DNA from: Gallaecimonas mangrovi
Lineage (GTDB): Bacteria; Pseudomonadota; Gammaproteobacteria; Enterobacterales; Gallaecimonadaceae
Direction of reading: 5' to 3'
NCBI RefSeq assembly: GCF_003367375.1
Contig: NZ_CP031416.1
Span: 2,239,501-2,303,500, forward strand
Length of the DNA: 64,000 bases
A model generated the notes under the pieces. It had not been told where the DNA came from, did not search any database, and saw only the letters and a list, made by a program, of their open reading frames with translations. Of this stretch, positions 29,687-39,444 are shown one piece after another (within the stretch, counting starts at the first letter, position 1; the number at the start of each line of letters is the position of its first letter). Position numbers and translations under genes: made by a program.

Positions 29687-29731
29687 GTACGCTATAACGC
29701 ACAGACGGTATCACCGTGCGCTATAACGCAC
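29687..29731. promoter_or_regulatory. Duplicated operator in the benE-sutR intergenic region
   Basis: Two copies of a near-palindrome 29 bp apart: GTACG-CTATAA-CGCAC (29687-29702) and GTGCG-CTATAA-CGCAC (29716-29731). The second is a perfect 5-bp inverted repeat around CTATAA, which also offers a -10-like TATAAC. This is a strong candidate site for the adjacent helix-turn-helix regulator. Confidence 0.7.
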
Positions 29732-29740
29732 AAGCGGCAA

Positions 29741-30274
29741 ATGAATCCACTAACACAACAAATTCAAGCGGTGCTCAAATCCGCTCGGGCCGATAAGGGC
29801 TGGAGCCTGAGCGTGGCGGCAGAAAAGACCGGCGTATCAAAAGCCATGCTTGGGCAAATTGAAAGGGGCGAGTCGAGCCCTACGGTGGCCACCCTTTGGA
29901 AACTCGCCACCGGCTTTGGCCTGTCCTTTTCGTCTTTTTTGCTGACTGGTTGCCCTTCGCCTTTACCCGACATCGACAAGATGAAGGTGGTGACCTTGTT
30001 CCCCTATAACCCACAGCTGGGTTTTGAGATGTTCGCCATCACGTTAGCCCCAGGCTTTCGTCGCCAGTCAGAGCCCCATGAGGCCGGGGTGGTGGAACAT
30101 GTGATTGCCCTTGATGGGCCAATGGAAGTGCTACAAGCCGGCCAATGGCAAGCCCTAGAGGCAGGGGCCGGTTTACGTTTTGATGCCAGCCTTGAACATG
30201 GCTACGGTAACCCGGGGCCATTACCGGTGACCTTTCATAACGTGATTTGTTACCCTGGAAAAAACCCGGCCTAA
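29741..30274 (+). CDS. sutR: HTH-cupin regulator, SutR (YdcN) type
   Basis: 177 residues from the ATG at 29741 (E. coli SutR has 178); longer frames from 29639 run through the operator and are rejected. N-terminal XRE helix-turn-helix (about 8-62) with KGWSLSVAAEKTGVSKAMLG and QIERGESSPTVATLWKLATG, then a cupin domain (about 90-175) with EPHEAGVVEHVIALDG. In E. coli SutR regulates sulfur-utilisation genes and neighbours a BenE homologue, as here. Confidence 0.88.
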   Translation: MNPLTQQIQAVLKSARADKGWSLSVAAEKTGVSKAMLGQIERGESSPTVATLWKLATGFGLSFSSFLLTGCPSPLPDIDKMKVVTLFPYNPQLGFEMFAITLAPGFRRQSEPHEAGVVEHVIALDGPMEVLQAGQWQALEAGAGLRFDASLEHGYGNPGPLPVTFHNVICYPGKNPA

Positions 30275-30285
30275 GCCGGGTTTTT
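30261..30285. terminator. Bidirectional terminator between sutR and the GH43 gene
   Basis: AAAACCCGGC-CTAA-GCCGGGTTTTT. It overlaps the last codons of sutR and serves both convergent genes. Confidence 0.88.
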
Positions 30286-30287
30286 AG

Positions 30288-31670
30288 TTAATAACGGGGC
30301 CAGCCACTGGCATCCCAATTGAGGTTACTTATCAGTAACTTGGCGTTACCGCTGTCGGTGGCATCATAGGCATGGCGTACGATCACGCTGTTGCCAACAA
30401 TGTCTTCACCGCCGGGCCCAACCCAGCGGTCATTACCGCCGTCTAACAAGCTGCCGCCGCCGTCCAGCATGTCAACCCCGTCTTTATCGACATAAGGCCC
30501 GGTAATACTGGTGCTGCGGCCGTAGCGAATTTGATAGGTGCTATCAACGCCCGCGCAGCAAATCCCGGTGGAGACAAAAAGGTAATAGTAACCATTTCGA
30601 TAAGTGATTGATGGCGCTTCAATACCACCGGAACGGGTGGCAAGGCTATAAAGGCTACCGGTGGGTTTCATGGTGCCGCTGTTAAGGCGCGTTAACTTAA
30701 TACCGGTATTCCAGGAGCCAAACACTAACCAGGGTTTGTTGTCTCGGTCGATCACCAAATCCGGGTCAATGGCGTTGTAGTCGTTACTGTCGGTGGTGTT
30801 AATCACCAAGCCTTCATCGGTCCAACTGTCGCTGGCCAGACTGGCGGCTGACAGCAGGCCAATAGCAGAGACTTTTGAGCCAAACGTAGACACCGCATAA
30901 TAAAGCCACACTTTGCCGTTGTAGGCCTTCACATCCGGTGCCCAAACGTCAGTGCCACTTTGCTCTGGCACATAGTTGGCCCACCAACTTAAGCCACTGG
31001 GTAATACCGACGCCAGCGGATCCCAGGTCAGGCCGCCGTCATAAGAGACTTTACGGTAAATACCCGGCCCGGTTTGAAACTCGTACCAAATGCCGTTTTC
31101 TTCCATGGCGGTGGGGTCATGGGTGCCTAAATCGCCCGACAAAGGCCAATGGTAGGCAGCGCCCGTATCCAATGACTCGAAAGCCCAATGCTGAATATCA
31201 AGGCCGTTGTCGGTCCACTGCGACACATTGGCACCATCACTGGTATCCCAGTTATACACTTCCATCGCTTTGCCGGTGTAAGTGTTAAGCACCTTAAAAG
31301 TGCCATCACCTTGGTCGGTTAGCTGCCACTGCTGCAAGGTGGTGCCGTTAGCGGTCCACTGGCTGATATTGGCGCCATCGCTGGTATCCCAGTTATACAC
31401 TTCCATGGCGCCGCCACCGGCAACGTTGGTAATGCGGTAGTTGCCGCTACCTAAGTAAGTCACGTTCCAGTGCTGGTTATCGGCGCCGGTGTCGCTGTAT
31501 TGCAAAATATTGGTGCCGTCATCAGCGCTGCCGTAAAGGAGATCCAATACCTTACCGGTATATTTATTACGAATAACATAGGTGCCGTTATCCACTTGCT
31601 GCACCGCCACAGCGGCGCCAGCCAGGGGCACCAATAATAGCCAAAGTGCTTGGCGTTTTTTGCTGAACAT
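30288..31670 (-). CDS. Secreted GH43 arabinan endo-1,5-alpha-L-arabinosidase with ricin-type lectin domain
   Basis: Exported glycoside hydrolase, 460 residues. Signal peptide about 1-22; RICIN/CBM13-like domain about 23-165 with three repeats (the twice-occurring block AMEVYNWDTSDGANxSQW, QHW/QQW motifs); catalytic five-bladed propeller from about 170. Candidate catalytic residues: Asp in GTHDPTAME (base), Asp in NAIDPDLVIDRD (pKa modulator) and Glu in GGIEAPSITY (acid). It should cut plant arabinan. It stands alone among unrelated genes with no transporter or arabinose pathway nearby, which hints at acquisition. The gap 31671-31825 should hold its promoter. Confidence 0.88.
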   Translation of the reverse strand: MFSKKRQALWLLLVPLAGAAVAVQQVDNGTYVIRNKYTGKVLDLLYGSADDGTNILQYSDTGADNQHWNVTYLGSGNYRITNVAGGGAMEVYNWDTSDGANISQWTANGTTLQQWQLTDQGDGTFKVLNTYTGKAMEVYNWDTSDGANVSQWTDNGLDIQHWAFESLDTGAAYHWPLSGDLGTHDPTAMEENGIWYEFQTGPGIYRKVSYDGGLTWDPLASVLPSGLSWWANYVPEQSGTDVWAPDVKAYNGKVWLYYAVSTFGSKVSAIGLLSAASLASDSWTDEGLVINTTDSNDYNAIDPDLVIDRDNKPWLVFGSWNTGIKLTRLNSGTMKPTGSLYSLATRSGGIEAPSITYRNGYYYLFVSTGICCAGVDSTYQIRYGRSTSITGPYVDKDGVDMLDGGGSLLDGGNDRWVGPGGEDIVGNSVIVRHAYDATDSGNAKLLISNLNWDASGWPRY

Positions 31671-31825
31671 AACCTTGGTTCCTTTCTCTGTTTTATCACT
31701 GCCTCATTGCAGTTCTGCACGCTAACCGGCGGTACTGCTCCCCCAACCGCACGGCTAACATTTATCAATATCGTAATACAAAATTAACAATTGGAGACTG
31801 GCGAATAAGACAGGGAAGGAACAAC

Positions 31826-31852
31826 AAAAAAGCCGCTTTAAGCGGCTTTTTT
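31826..31852 (-). terminator. Terminator of the msbA-kdsB operon
   Basis: AAAAAAGCCGCTT-TAAGCGGCTTTTTT, near-perfect; its edge overlaps the kdsB stop codon. Confidence 0.88.
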
Positions 31853-32606
31853 AACTCAGCAGGGCATTAACTCTGGCAAGGTCTTGCGGCGTGTCGATGC
31901 CAGCCGGCGGTAGCTCACAGGCATCGGCAACAATAATTCGCTCACCGTGCCAAAGCACCCGCAGCTGCTCTAGCGCCTCTAACTTTTCCAAAGGACTGGC
32001 AGCGAGGCTGGCATAACGTGCTAAAAAGCCGGCGCGGTAGGCATAAATGCCAAGGTGGCGGCGCAGGAGACTGTCAGCCAGCTCTGGGCCCTTTCCGGCC
32101 AGCACTTTATCGCGCTGGGCAGGAATAGATGCCCGGCTAAAGTACAATGCAAAACCGGCTTTATCGGTAACCACTTTTACCGCATTGGGGTTCACCGCTT
32201 CTTCTTGGTCGCTGATAGGGGTGGCAAGGGTTGCCATCGCTGCTTGCGGATGGTCAGCCAGCAATTTGGCGACCTGGCGCACCACTGCCGTTGGGATAAG
32301 CGGCTCATCGCCTTGAATATTAACGATAATGGTATCGTCACTGAGCTTTAGGCGCCGGGCAACTTCCGCTAATCGGTCAGTACCAGACTCATGGTCCTTG
32401 GCGGTCATCATTACCTGGCCGCCAGCTTGGCTGACAGCGGCTTCAATACGCTCGTCGTCGGTTGCAACCCATACATCGTCAGCGCCAGCGGCGTTGGCTT
32501 TATCCAGCACATGCAGCACCATCGGCTTACCGGCAATATCCAGCAGCGGCTTGCCTGGCAAGCGGCTAGAGGCATAGCGGGCCGGAATAACGACGGTAAA
32601 GCTCAA
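31851..32606 (-). CDS. kdsB: CMP-KDO synthetase
   Basis: 3-deoxy-manno-octulosonate cytidylyltransferase; activates KDO for lipopolysaccharide core. 251 residues (E. coli 248). N-terminal [20 protein letters not shown] is diagnostic, also NIQGDEPLI and [11 protein letters not shown]. Its ATG overlaps the stop of the ycaR-like gene (ATGA), so it is the last gene of the comEC-msbA-lpxK-ycaR-kdsB series, in the E. coli order. Confidence 0.97.
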   Translation of the reverse strand: MSFTVVIPARYASSRLPGKPLLDIAGKPMVLHVLDKANAAGADDVWVATDDERIEAAVSQAGGQVMMTAKDHESGTDRLAEVARRLKLSDDTIIVNIQGDEPLIPTAVVRQVAKLLADHPQAAMATLATPISDQEEAVNPNAVKVVTDKAGFALYFSRASIPAQRDKVLAGKGPELADSLLRRHLGIYAYRAGFLARYASLAASPLEKLEALEQLRVLWHGERIIVADACELPPAGIDTPQDLARVNALLS

Positions 32607-32791
32607 GGCAGCACCTCATCTAAATCCATTTTGCGCGCTTCATCGGGCAGCATAACCGGAATGTCGCCGCGAATAGGGTATGCCAGCTTATCGAAGTGGC
32701 AGCACAGTTCTTGTTTTTCTTCGTCCAGTTTCAGTTTGCCCTTGCAAAGGGGGCAAGCAACAACATCGAGTAAGCGTTTATCAAAGGCCAT
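32603..32791 (-). CDS. ycaR: Trm112-family/UPF0434 small protein, YcaR-like
   Basis: 62 residues; [20 protein letters not shown] and [17 protein letters not shown] are the family marks. It has the CPLC pair plus CC further on, which may bind zinc. Role in bacteria unknown; always near lpxK and kdsB. It overlaps lpxK by 11 nt. Confidence 0.93.
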   Translation of the reverse strand: MAFDKRLLDVVACPLCKGKLKLDEEKQELCCHFDKLAYPIRGDIPVMLPDEARKMDLDEVLP

Positions 32792-33749
32792 GACGGCTCC
32801 TTAGGGTGTCCACTACCGCTTGACATAAATCCGGCCCGAAGGCGGCATCAACCGGCACATAATACCAATGGTCTTGCGCAAAGGCCTGACATTTGACCGC
32901 ATCTTTCTCGGTCATCAGCAAGGGCCCTTGCAGGTGCTGAAAATCGTGTTCGCTAAACTGGTGGTGGTCGGCAAAGGCTAAGGTATTTTCAAGGGTAAGG
33001 TGGCGCTGGCGCAAACTGTTAAAAAAGCGCTCCGGGTTACCAATACCCGCCGCCGCTGTTACTGGCTGTGTTAAAGCGTCCCAGCTCACCACGGCGTCGT
33101 CTTTTACCCGCCGTGGCAGGCTTTGATTTAAGGTCATGGTAAATTGGCCGGCGCTGGCGTCGTTGCCATTAATCACAATAAAATCAGCATCATCGAGGCG
33201 CCAGGTGCCTTCGCGCAAAGGCCCTGACGGCATCAGATAGCCGTTACCGAATTGGCGCTGGCCATCAACCACCACAATCTCAATGTCCCTGTCTAAGGCG
33301 TAATGCTGAAGGCCGTCGTCACTGATAATAACGTCGAGTTCATGGTGGTTAAGCAACAGCTCAATGGCGGCGCGGCGATCGCCGCCAACCGCCATCGGCA
33401 GGCCGCTGCGTTTGGTGAGTAACCGGGCTTCGTCCCCTACCCGCTCGGCCTTTGCATCAGCGGTTACCAAGGCCGGGAACGGCCCTTTGGCGCCATAGCC
33501 ACGGGCCAGTAGCGCCGGCTTTAAACCGGCCGCTTTTAAGCTTTCAGCCAGCGCCAACACCACCGGCGTTTTACCGTTACCGCCTACCGATAAGTTGCCA
33601 ACCACAATCACCGGCACCGGTGCCCGGTAAACCTTTTTAATGCCGAGCCGAAACAATTGGCGGCGCAAGCTACTGACCAGCCAAAACAAGCCGGTAAGCG
33701 GTAGCAACGCAAAGGCCTGCCAGCCGGCGGGCCGATACCAAAAGTTCAT
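32781..33749 (-). CDS. lpxK: Tetraacyldisaccharide 4'-kinase
   Basis: Phosphorylates lipid A disaccharide at the 4' position, on the cytoplasmic face of the inner membrane. 322 residues with an N-terminal hydrophobic helix and Walker A in [15 protein letters not shown], plus [11 protein letters not shown] and MTEKDAVKC. It starts 1 nt after the msbA stop. Confidence 0.96.
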   Translation of the reverse strand: MNFWYRPAGWQAFALLPLTGLFWLVSSLRRQLFRLGIKKVYRAPVPVIVVGNLSVGGNGKTPVVLALAESLKAAGLKPALLARGYGAKGPFPALVTADAKAERVGDEARLLTKRSGLPMAVGGDRRAAIELLLNHHELDVIISDDGLQHYALDRDIEIVVVDGQRQFGNGYLMPSGPLREGTWRLDDADFIVINGNDASAGQFTMTLNQSLPRRVKDDAVVSWDALTQPVTAAAGIGNPERFFNSLRQRHLTLENTLAFADHHQFSEHDFQHLQGPLLMTEKDAVKCQAFAQDHWYYVPVDAAFGPDLCQAVVDTLRSRHGL

Positions 33750-35534
33750 TTAGCTTCCAAACTGCATTTTATAAAGGTTGGCGTAGGCGCCGTCTTTTGC
33801 CAACAGTTCACGGTGGGTGCCCTGCTCAATAATAACGCCGTTATCCATTACCAAAATCTGGTCGGCGTTTTCAATGGTGGACAGGCGGTGAGCAATCACC
33901 AAAGAGGTGCGATCCTTTTGCAAGGCTTCAAGCCCGGCCTGAATATGCCGTTCTGACTCGGTATCGAGCGCCGATGTTGCTTCGTCAAGGATCAGCAGCG
34001 GCGAATTACGCAATAGCGCCCTGGCAATGGCAATACGCTGGCGCTGGCCGCCGGAAAGCATCACCCCATTTTCGCCGATGACGGTATCAAGGCCTTCTGG
34101 CAGGCGCTCGATAAACTCCATGGCATGGGCGGTTTGCGCGGCGTTAATGATGTCTTCGCGGCTAACGTTTTCATCGTTGCCGTAAGCAATATTAGCGGCA
34201 ACAGAATCGTTAAAGAGGTACACCTGCTGGCTGACCACCGCAAACTGGCGGCGCAGATCGCTAAGCTTATAATCGCGCAGGTCATGGCCATCAAGGCGAA
34301 TATGGCCGCTGTCAATATCGTAAAAACGGGTTAGGAGCGAACTGACCGTGGTTTTACCAGACCCAGAGCGGCCAACCAAGGCCACGGTTTGCCCAGCGGG
34401 CACCGTAAAGCTGATGTTTTTAAGGGCCGGGTCGTCTTTGGACGGATAACGGAAGGTGACATCATCAAAGCTGATTTCGCCAGCGGGGCGCTGCTCTATG
34501 GTTAAGGTACCGTTGTCTACCTCAATGTCTTTATCTAAAACGCTGAAAATAGACTCAGCAGCAGCAATGCCCCGTTGCAATTCACCATTGACGTTGGTTA
34601 AGCGTTTTATAGGCCGCATCATCATCAGCATGGTGGTGATAAGACCTACGAAAGCGCCGACGGTCAGTGAACCTGATTCCGCTAAGGTGCCAGCGATATA
34701 CAGCACCGCCGCCAAGCCAATACCGGCCATCAGCTGAATAAGCGCGTCAGAGCTTCCCTGGGTTGCCAATACCTTCATATTTTGCTGACGGTTGTTGTTG
34801 TTAATATCGTAAAACTGTTTTGATTCAGCATCTTCCGAGCCAAACAGTTTCATGACCTTGTTACCGCTCACCATTTGCTCAGATTTGGCGGTCACCCGGC
34901 CCATGGCGGTCTGGATCTTAAGGCCCAATTTACGAAACCGCGCCGACACCCGTTTCACCGAGAAGGCAATAGGCGGAATAACCAAGAAGAAAACCAATGA
35001 CAACTGCCAGCTGTAGCTGAACATGGTGAACAGCAAAAACAGCACATAAGCACTTTCCCGCACCAGCACCAAAATGGCCTGGGTAACGGAATTGGCAACC
35101 AATTCAACATCAAAGGTAATTTTTGAGATCAAACTACCAGCCGTTGCCCTATCAAATTCTTTGATAGGAAAGCGTATGATTTTCTCAAACAGCTCTTGGC
35201 GCAACGAACGCACCACATGGCGCCCTACCCAAGCCAGGCCATAACTGGCCATAAAGGAGCTGGCTCCACGGGCAATAAACAGCACAATCACCACGATGGG
35301 CGCGATCACAAACATGTCGCTTTGCGGGTTGCTCATGCCGCTTTGGCCAGATGCAGCAACGTGAGTACCGAAGGACTTGTCCAAAAACGGCCCCATCAAA
35401 CGCGCGAACAGGGCTTCAAAGCCGGCGTTAGATATCATCCCCACGATAGCCATCACCAAGCCCATACGGAATGGAACGGCATACTTAAGCAGGCGTTTGT
35501 ATGTCCCTAAGCGAGACGACTGATTTTCAGACAT
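33750..35534 (-). CDS. msbA: Lipid A export ATP-binding/permease protein
   Basis: Homodimeric ABC exporter that flips lipid A-core across the inner membrane. 594 residues (E. coli 582): six-helix domain to about residue 330, then the nucleotide-binding domain with Walker A GRSGSGKTT, signature LSGGQRQRIAIARALL and Walker B LLILDEATSALD. Thirty-eight nt after comEC. Confidence 0.97.
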   Translation of the reverse strand: MSENQSSRLGTYKRLLKYAVPFRMGLVMAIVGMISNAGFEALFARLMGPFLDKSFGTHVAASGQSGMSNPQSDMFVIAPIVVIVLFIARGASSFMASYGLAWVGRHVVRSLRQELFEKIIRFPIKEFDRATAGSLISKITFDVELVANSVTQAILVLVRESAYVLFLLFTMFSYSWQLSLVFFLVIPPIAFSVKRVSARFRKLGLKIQTAMGRVTAKSEQMVSGNKVMKLFGSEDAESKQFYDINNNNRQQNMKVLATQGSSDALIQLMAGIGLAAVLYIAGTLAESGSLTVGAFVGLITTMLMMMRPIKRLTNVNGELQRGIAAAESIFSVLDKDIEVDNGTLTIEQRPAGEISFDDVTFRYPSKDDPALKNISFTVPAGQTVALVGRSGSGKTTVSSLLTRFYDIDSGHIRLDGHDLRDYKLSDLRRQFAVVSQQVYLFNDSVAANIAYGNDENVSREDIINAAQTAHAMEFIERLPEGLDTVIGENGVMLSGGQRQRIAIARALLRNSPLLILDEATSALDTESERHIQAGLEALQKDRTSLVIAHRLSTIENADQILVMDNGVIIEQGTHRELLAKDGAYANLYKMQFGS

Positions 35535-35572
35535 GCTGTCAGCTCTTTGAATTCGAGGCCGCTAGTGTAGCC

Positions 35573-37627
35573 TTAGCGTCTGGCTACGCCAACCGCTGAC
35601 CTCTCCCACCAAAAGCGCTTTAGGCCCTGGCAGTGATGATTTGAACAAAAAAGCGCCCCTTGGCGGCCAGTATCCCAAACTTCGGCGCCAACACTTCGAT
35701 AGCGTGCCACCACCTCGGCCGCCGGAAAACCAAAGGCATTGGCGTAACCGGTGGAAAACACCGCTACCGCTGGCCTCACCTCGGCAACAAAACGCGAAGA
35801 CGATGACGTTTTTGAGCCATGGTGCGGCACGGCTAGCCAATCTACCAGGGGCCAGTGGCGTTGTAATTCAACCGTTTGGCTGATATCCCCTGGCAGTAAA
35901 AACCGGTTTTTTCCTACCGTACCCCAAAGCACACAGGACTGGTCATTGTCACTCCCTTGCGCGGTGGGAGGCGGCCACAAGGTGGTAAGGGCACCACCCG
36001 CCCAAGCCCAGTGTTGCTGCCAAACACAATGCTGCTGGCCAGGTGTTGGCTGGCCGGCTAGCACTGGCGCCGCAAAGGCGGCCGCGCCGCCAACATGGTC
36101 TTTGTCTGCGTGGGATAACACCAGCAAGGCCAGGTTTTTATTTGCCGCTAAGGCTTTGGCTCCATCGGTTGCCCAAAGCCCCGGCCCGGTATCAACCAGC
36201 AGCATTTGCCCGCCGCTAATCAGCGCCGTGCTGGTGCCCTGCCCGACATCCAGAAACCATACCCCTTGCGGCATCGGCCTTATCCACCCAACCACTAACC
36301 AGGTAGCGGCTAACGCGGCACGGCTTTGGCGCCCCAAAGGTAAGGCGACCAGAACCGGCAGTAGCAATAGCCCTACCCAGGTACCCGGCAGTGCACCTTG
36401 CAATAGCCCCAGCCAGGCCATTAATAGCGTCAACAGGTGATTGGCAAGCCACCAAGGACCGGGCAGCAATAACCCCGCCAACAGCAGCGGCATCACCAGC
36501 AGACTCACCAAGGGCACCGCCAGCACATTGGCCAATAAACTAAAGGCCGGTAATTGGCCAAACAGCCACAACTGCAGTGGCCACATCAGCAAACTAAACC
36601 CCAGCTGCAAAACCCAAAGTGCCCGCAAACCGCGGCTGGGAAAGCGCCAAAGCACCAGTAAAATAAGTGCTACCGCCATAAAAGACAGCCACAGCCGGCT
36701 ATCGAGTAACACCAGCGGATTAAGCGTTGCAAAGAGCGCCAATAACCCAAGCCAAAGCCGCCAGCCTTGCAGCGGTTGGCGCCAACCAAGCCACAGTACC
36801 CAGGCGCTTAATGCCACCAAGGCTCTAAGTGCAGGCGGTGCTAGCCCTGACTGCCAAGCATAAAGGCCAGCCATCACCAACCCGAGAAACCAGCCCCAGC
36901 GCCGGCCATTACCGGGCAACAAATGCCCCAGCCACAAGCCAAGGCTTGCGACCAGCGCCACATGTAAACCGGAGATAGCCAGTAAATGCGCGGTTCCTGT
37001 TTGCATTAATTGCTGGTTTTGCTCGCGGCTTATAAGGTGCCTGTCACCGGTGAGTAGCGCCAGCATCAAGCCTTGCTGGGAAAAAGGGGCAAGTTGTGTT
37101 TGTAAGTAATGATGCCAGCGGCTTTGCCAGTTCGCCGAACCGCTGACAGCCGCCACTGATTTCACGTAACCGACCGCCACCAGACCGGTGGCCGCATCAC
37201 GCCGGGCATAACTGCGGCTGCCCGGATTGCGTCTATGCTCTAGGGGTTTGAGTTTGGCAACGGCATTAATGGTTTGGCCTGGCACCGGTTTAGGTGACGC
37301 GAGGTACCAGCCAAGGCGGGCAATAAATGGAGTGACCTTTTGTCCATCCACTTGTTTAATTTGAACATAAAGCGTTGTACCTGCTGCCAGCACCTGGCCG
37401 TTTATGCTATGGTCTTGTGCAGGCAGCGGCGGCCTTGGCACAGAAAGGCCCGACAGGCTGGAATAGCATATCCCTACCAGAAAAACCGCCAGGCAAAGCC
37501 TTTTCAAGTACAGCAATATCAAGGCCAGGCAACACAGCATGACCAAAATGAAGGCACTTGGAAGCTGCTCCCAGAACAATGGGGTTATCAGGCCCAGCAG
37601 CCAGCTCAGCAGAGGCAAGACTTTCAT
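35573..37627 (-). CDS. comEC: DNA internalization-related competence protein ComEC/Rec2
   Basis: Inner-membrane channel for single-stranded DNA in natural transformation. 684 residues from the ATG at 37627 (MKVLPLLSWLLG); a frame back to 37723 would enter the DUF2062 gene. N-terminal DUF4131-like part, competence helices with LLAISGLHVALVASLG, and a C-terminal metallo-beta-lactamase-like domain with LVLSHADKDHVGGA and VPHHGSKTSSS. Adjacent to msbA as ycaI is in E. coli. Whether the strain is competent cannot be told here. Confidence 0.93.
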   Translation of the reverse strand: MKVLPLLSWLLGLITPLFWEQLPSAFILVMLCCLALILLYLKRLCLAVFLVGICYSSLSGLSVPRPPLPAQDHSINGQVLAAGTTLYVQIKQVDGQKVTPFIARLGWYLASPKPVPGQTINAVAKLKPLEHRRNPGSRSYARRDAATGLVAVGYVKSVAAVSGSANWQSRWHHYLQTQLAPFSQQGLMLALLTGDRHLISREQNQQLMQTGTAHLLAISGLHVALVASLGLWLGHLLPGNGRRWGWFLGLVMAGLYAWQSGLAPPALRALVALSAWVLWLGWRQPLQGWRLWLGLLALFATLNPLVLLDSRLWLSFMAVALILLVLWRFPSRGLRALWVLQLGFSLLMWPLQLWLFGQLPAFSLLANVLAVPLVSLLVMPLLLAGLLLPGPWWLANHLLTLLMAWLGLLQGALPGTWVGLLLLPVLVALPLGRQSRAALAATWLVVGWIRPMPQGVWFLDVGQGTSTALISGGQMLLVDTGPGLWATDGAKALAANKNLALLVLSHADKDHVGGAAAFAAPVLAGQPTPGQQHCVWQQHWAWAGGALTTLWPPPTAQGSDNDQSCVLWGTVGKNRFLLPGDISQTVELQRHWPLVDWLAVPHHGSKTSSSSRFVAEVRPAVAVFSTGYANAFGFPAAEVVARYRSVGAEVWDTGRQGALFCSNHHCQGLKRFWWERSAVGVARR

Positions 37628-37660
37628 CCTTACGTGGTTTCCTGGAGTGAATAGACGTTC

Positions 37661-38182
37661 ATGCCTAAGAAGACAATAAAGCGGTTTATGCCGGATCACG
37701 CCAAGATCCGTAACCATAAGCATTTGAAGATTTTTGGCAGTTTGGTCAATGAACCAAACTTGTGGTGCCTTAATCGCCGCAGCGCGGCAGGCGCATTCGC
37801 GGTAGGGTTGTTTTTCGCTTTTATTCCGGTGCCGTTTCAGATGTTGCTGGCTGCCGGAGGCGCCATCTTATTTAGGGTCAACCTGCCGTTATCCGTCGCC
37901 CTGGTTTGGCTGACGAACCCGGTGACGATGCCGCCAATTTTTTATGGCGTCTACAAGGTCGGTTCACTGATATTAGGACGTCACGGCGATAAGTTTCATT
38001 TTGAGCCAACCTGGGAATGGTTTACCCGCAGTATTGAAACCGTCGGCCCGGCTTTTATGCTTGGCTGTTTGGTCTGCGCCACAGTGGCAGCCATTATTGG
38101 CTACTTTGGTATTTTTTGGCTGTGGCGCTATTCGGTGGCCAGAAGCTGGCAAAAGCGCAAAGAAAAACGCCAGCACGATTAA
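37661..38182 (+). CDS. DUF2062 membrane protein
   Basis: 173 residues with three or so membrane spans. NLWCLNRRSAAGAFAVGLF, PFQMLLAAGGAILFRVNLP and WLTNPVTMPPIFY are the family hallmarks. Function unknown; some members are fused to glycosyltransferases. It is divergent from comEC with only 33 nt between start codons, so the promoters must overlap the neighbouring 5' ends. Confidence 0.88.
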   Translation: MPKKTIKRFMPDHAKIRNHKHLKIFGSLVNEPNLWCLNRRSAAGAFAVGLFFAFIPVPFQMLLAAGGAILFRVNLPLSVALVWLTNPVTMPPIFYGVYKVGSLILGRHGDKFHFEPTWEWFTRSIETVGPAFMLGCLVCATVAAIIGYFGIFWLWRYSVARSWQKRKEKRQHD

Positions 38183-38184
38183 CG

Positions 38185-38212
38185 AAAAAAGCCCCGCTAA
38201 GCGGGGCTTTTT
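38185..38212. terminator. Bidirectional terminator, DUF2062 gene / lolE
   Basis: AAAAAAGCCCCGC-TAA-GCGGGGCTTTTTT between two convergent genes. Confidence 0.9.
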
Positions 38213-39444
38213 TACATGCCGGACAGCACTCTTGCTGGCTGCAGCCGCCCGGCCTTAAAGGCCGGATAAAGCGTGGCGACCAAGGCAATGGCCAGCGCCA
38301 AGGCGGCGGTGATTAGCACATCACCCACTTTGATTTGGGTGGGAATGGTGTCGGTAAAGTAAATGTCGCCTGGCAATACCGTTTTGCCGGTCAAATGCTG
38401 CCACCCCGATAAAATATCCGGCAGCGTCCAGGCTAACAGCAGCCCCAGCCCGATACCAATAAGCACCCCAACGCCGCCAAGAAAGCCGCCGCGCCACAAG
38501 AAAATGGCACTAATGGTTTTTTGCCGGCAACCAATGGAGCGCAGCATGGCAATTTGCGGCGCTTCTTCGCGCACCGTCACCATCAATAGCGAAATAATAT
38601 TAAAGCTCGCCACCAGCATAATAAGCCCCACCACCAGGTAGATGATCACCCTCACCATTTGAATGTCTTGGTAAAGGTGACCTTGGGTGCGGGTCCAGTT
38701 ATCCATATACAGCGCTTCATGGGCCTGAAAGCCAACGGTACGTGCCACGGTGTCAGCGGCAAAAACATCACGAATTTTTAGGCGTAGCCCTTGCGGCTGC
38801 TGGTTATCGTTCCATTGATTAGCAGTACTGAGCGGCATATAGGCCAGGCTGTAATCAAGCTGGCCGCCGATATTCAAAACGCCCACCAGGGTTAACTGGT
38901 GCCGCCTCGGCGTTGATAAGCCACCGCTACCGGGCGGCGCTACCAAAATACTGACCGAGTCCCCCACCTTGGCACCGAGCTTTTTAGCCAAGGCCTGCCC
39001 TAAAATCAGGCTGTTGCTTTTGGCTTCAAAGGCCTTGGTCATGGCCGGCGAAATAAACTGGCTTAGCCCCGACACCGCCTTTTCTTTTTTCAGACTAATG
39101 CCGCGCAGTACCAGCGCGTTTAAATGCGCACCGCTAACGGCTAAGGCATTGATGGTGCGAAAAGGCGCCACCGCTTCAACTTGCGGGTCTGATTTCGCCA
39201 GGGTTGCCAAGCTTTGTGGCCTTTTGAGCTCGCCGTCCATGGCAATAAGTTCAACCTGCGGTACTAACGACAAAAAGCGCTCGGTTAGCACTTTTTGAAA
39301 ACCGTTCATCACACTTAGCACCAGCACTAAAACCAGGCAGCCAAGGGCAACACCGCTAACCGCAGCGATGCGCAAAAAACGTTGCAGACGATTAAAATGG
39401 CCCTGGCGAAACTGCCGCCAAGCCAGTTGCAAACTGAGCATCAT
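38212..39444 (-). CDS. lolE: Lipoprotein-releasing ABC permease, LolE
   Basis: Permease of LolCDE, which releases outer-membrane lipoproteins to LolA. 410 residues: cytoplasmic lead LQLAWRQFRQGHFNRLQRFL, one helix, a large periplasmic domain (about 45-265) and three C-terminal helices with MLRSIGCRQKTI. Assigned LolE rather than LolC by position (after lolD) and by sequence. Start overlaps the lolD stop (ATGA). Confidence 0.95.
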   Translation of the reverse strand: MMLSLQLAWRQFRQGHFNRLQRFLRIAAVSGVALGCLVLVLVLSVMNGFQKVLTERFLSLVPQVELIAMDGELKRPQSLATLAKSDPQVEAVAPFRTINALAVSGAHLNALVLRGISLKKEKAVSGLSQFISPAMTKAFEAKSNSLILGQALAKKLGAKVGDSVSILVAPPGSGGLSTPRRHQLTLVGVLNIGGQLDYSLAYMPLSTANQWNDNQQPQGLRLKIRDVFAADTVARTVGFQAHEALYMDNWTRTQGHLYQDIQMVRVIIYLVVGLIMLVASFNIISLLMVTVREEAPQIAMLRSIGCRQKTISAIFLWRGGFLGGVGVLIGIGLGLLLAWTLPDILSGWQHLTGKTVLPGDIYFTDTIPTQIKVGDVLITAALALAIALVATLYPAFKAGRLQPARVLSGM

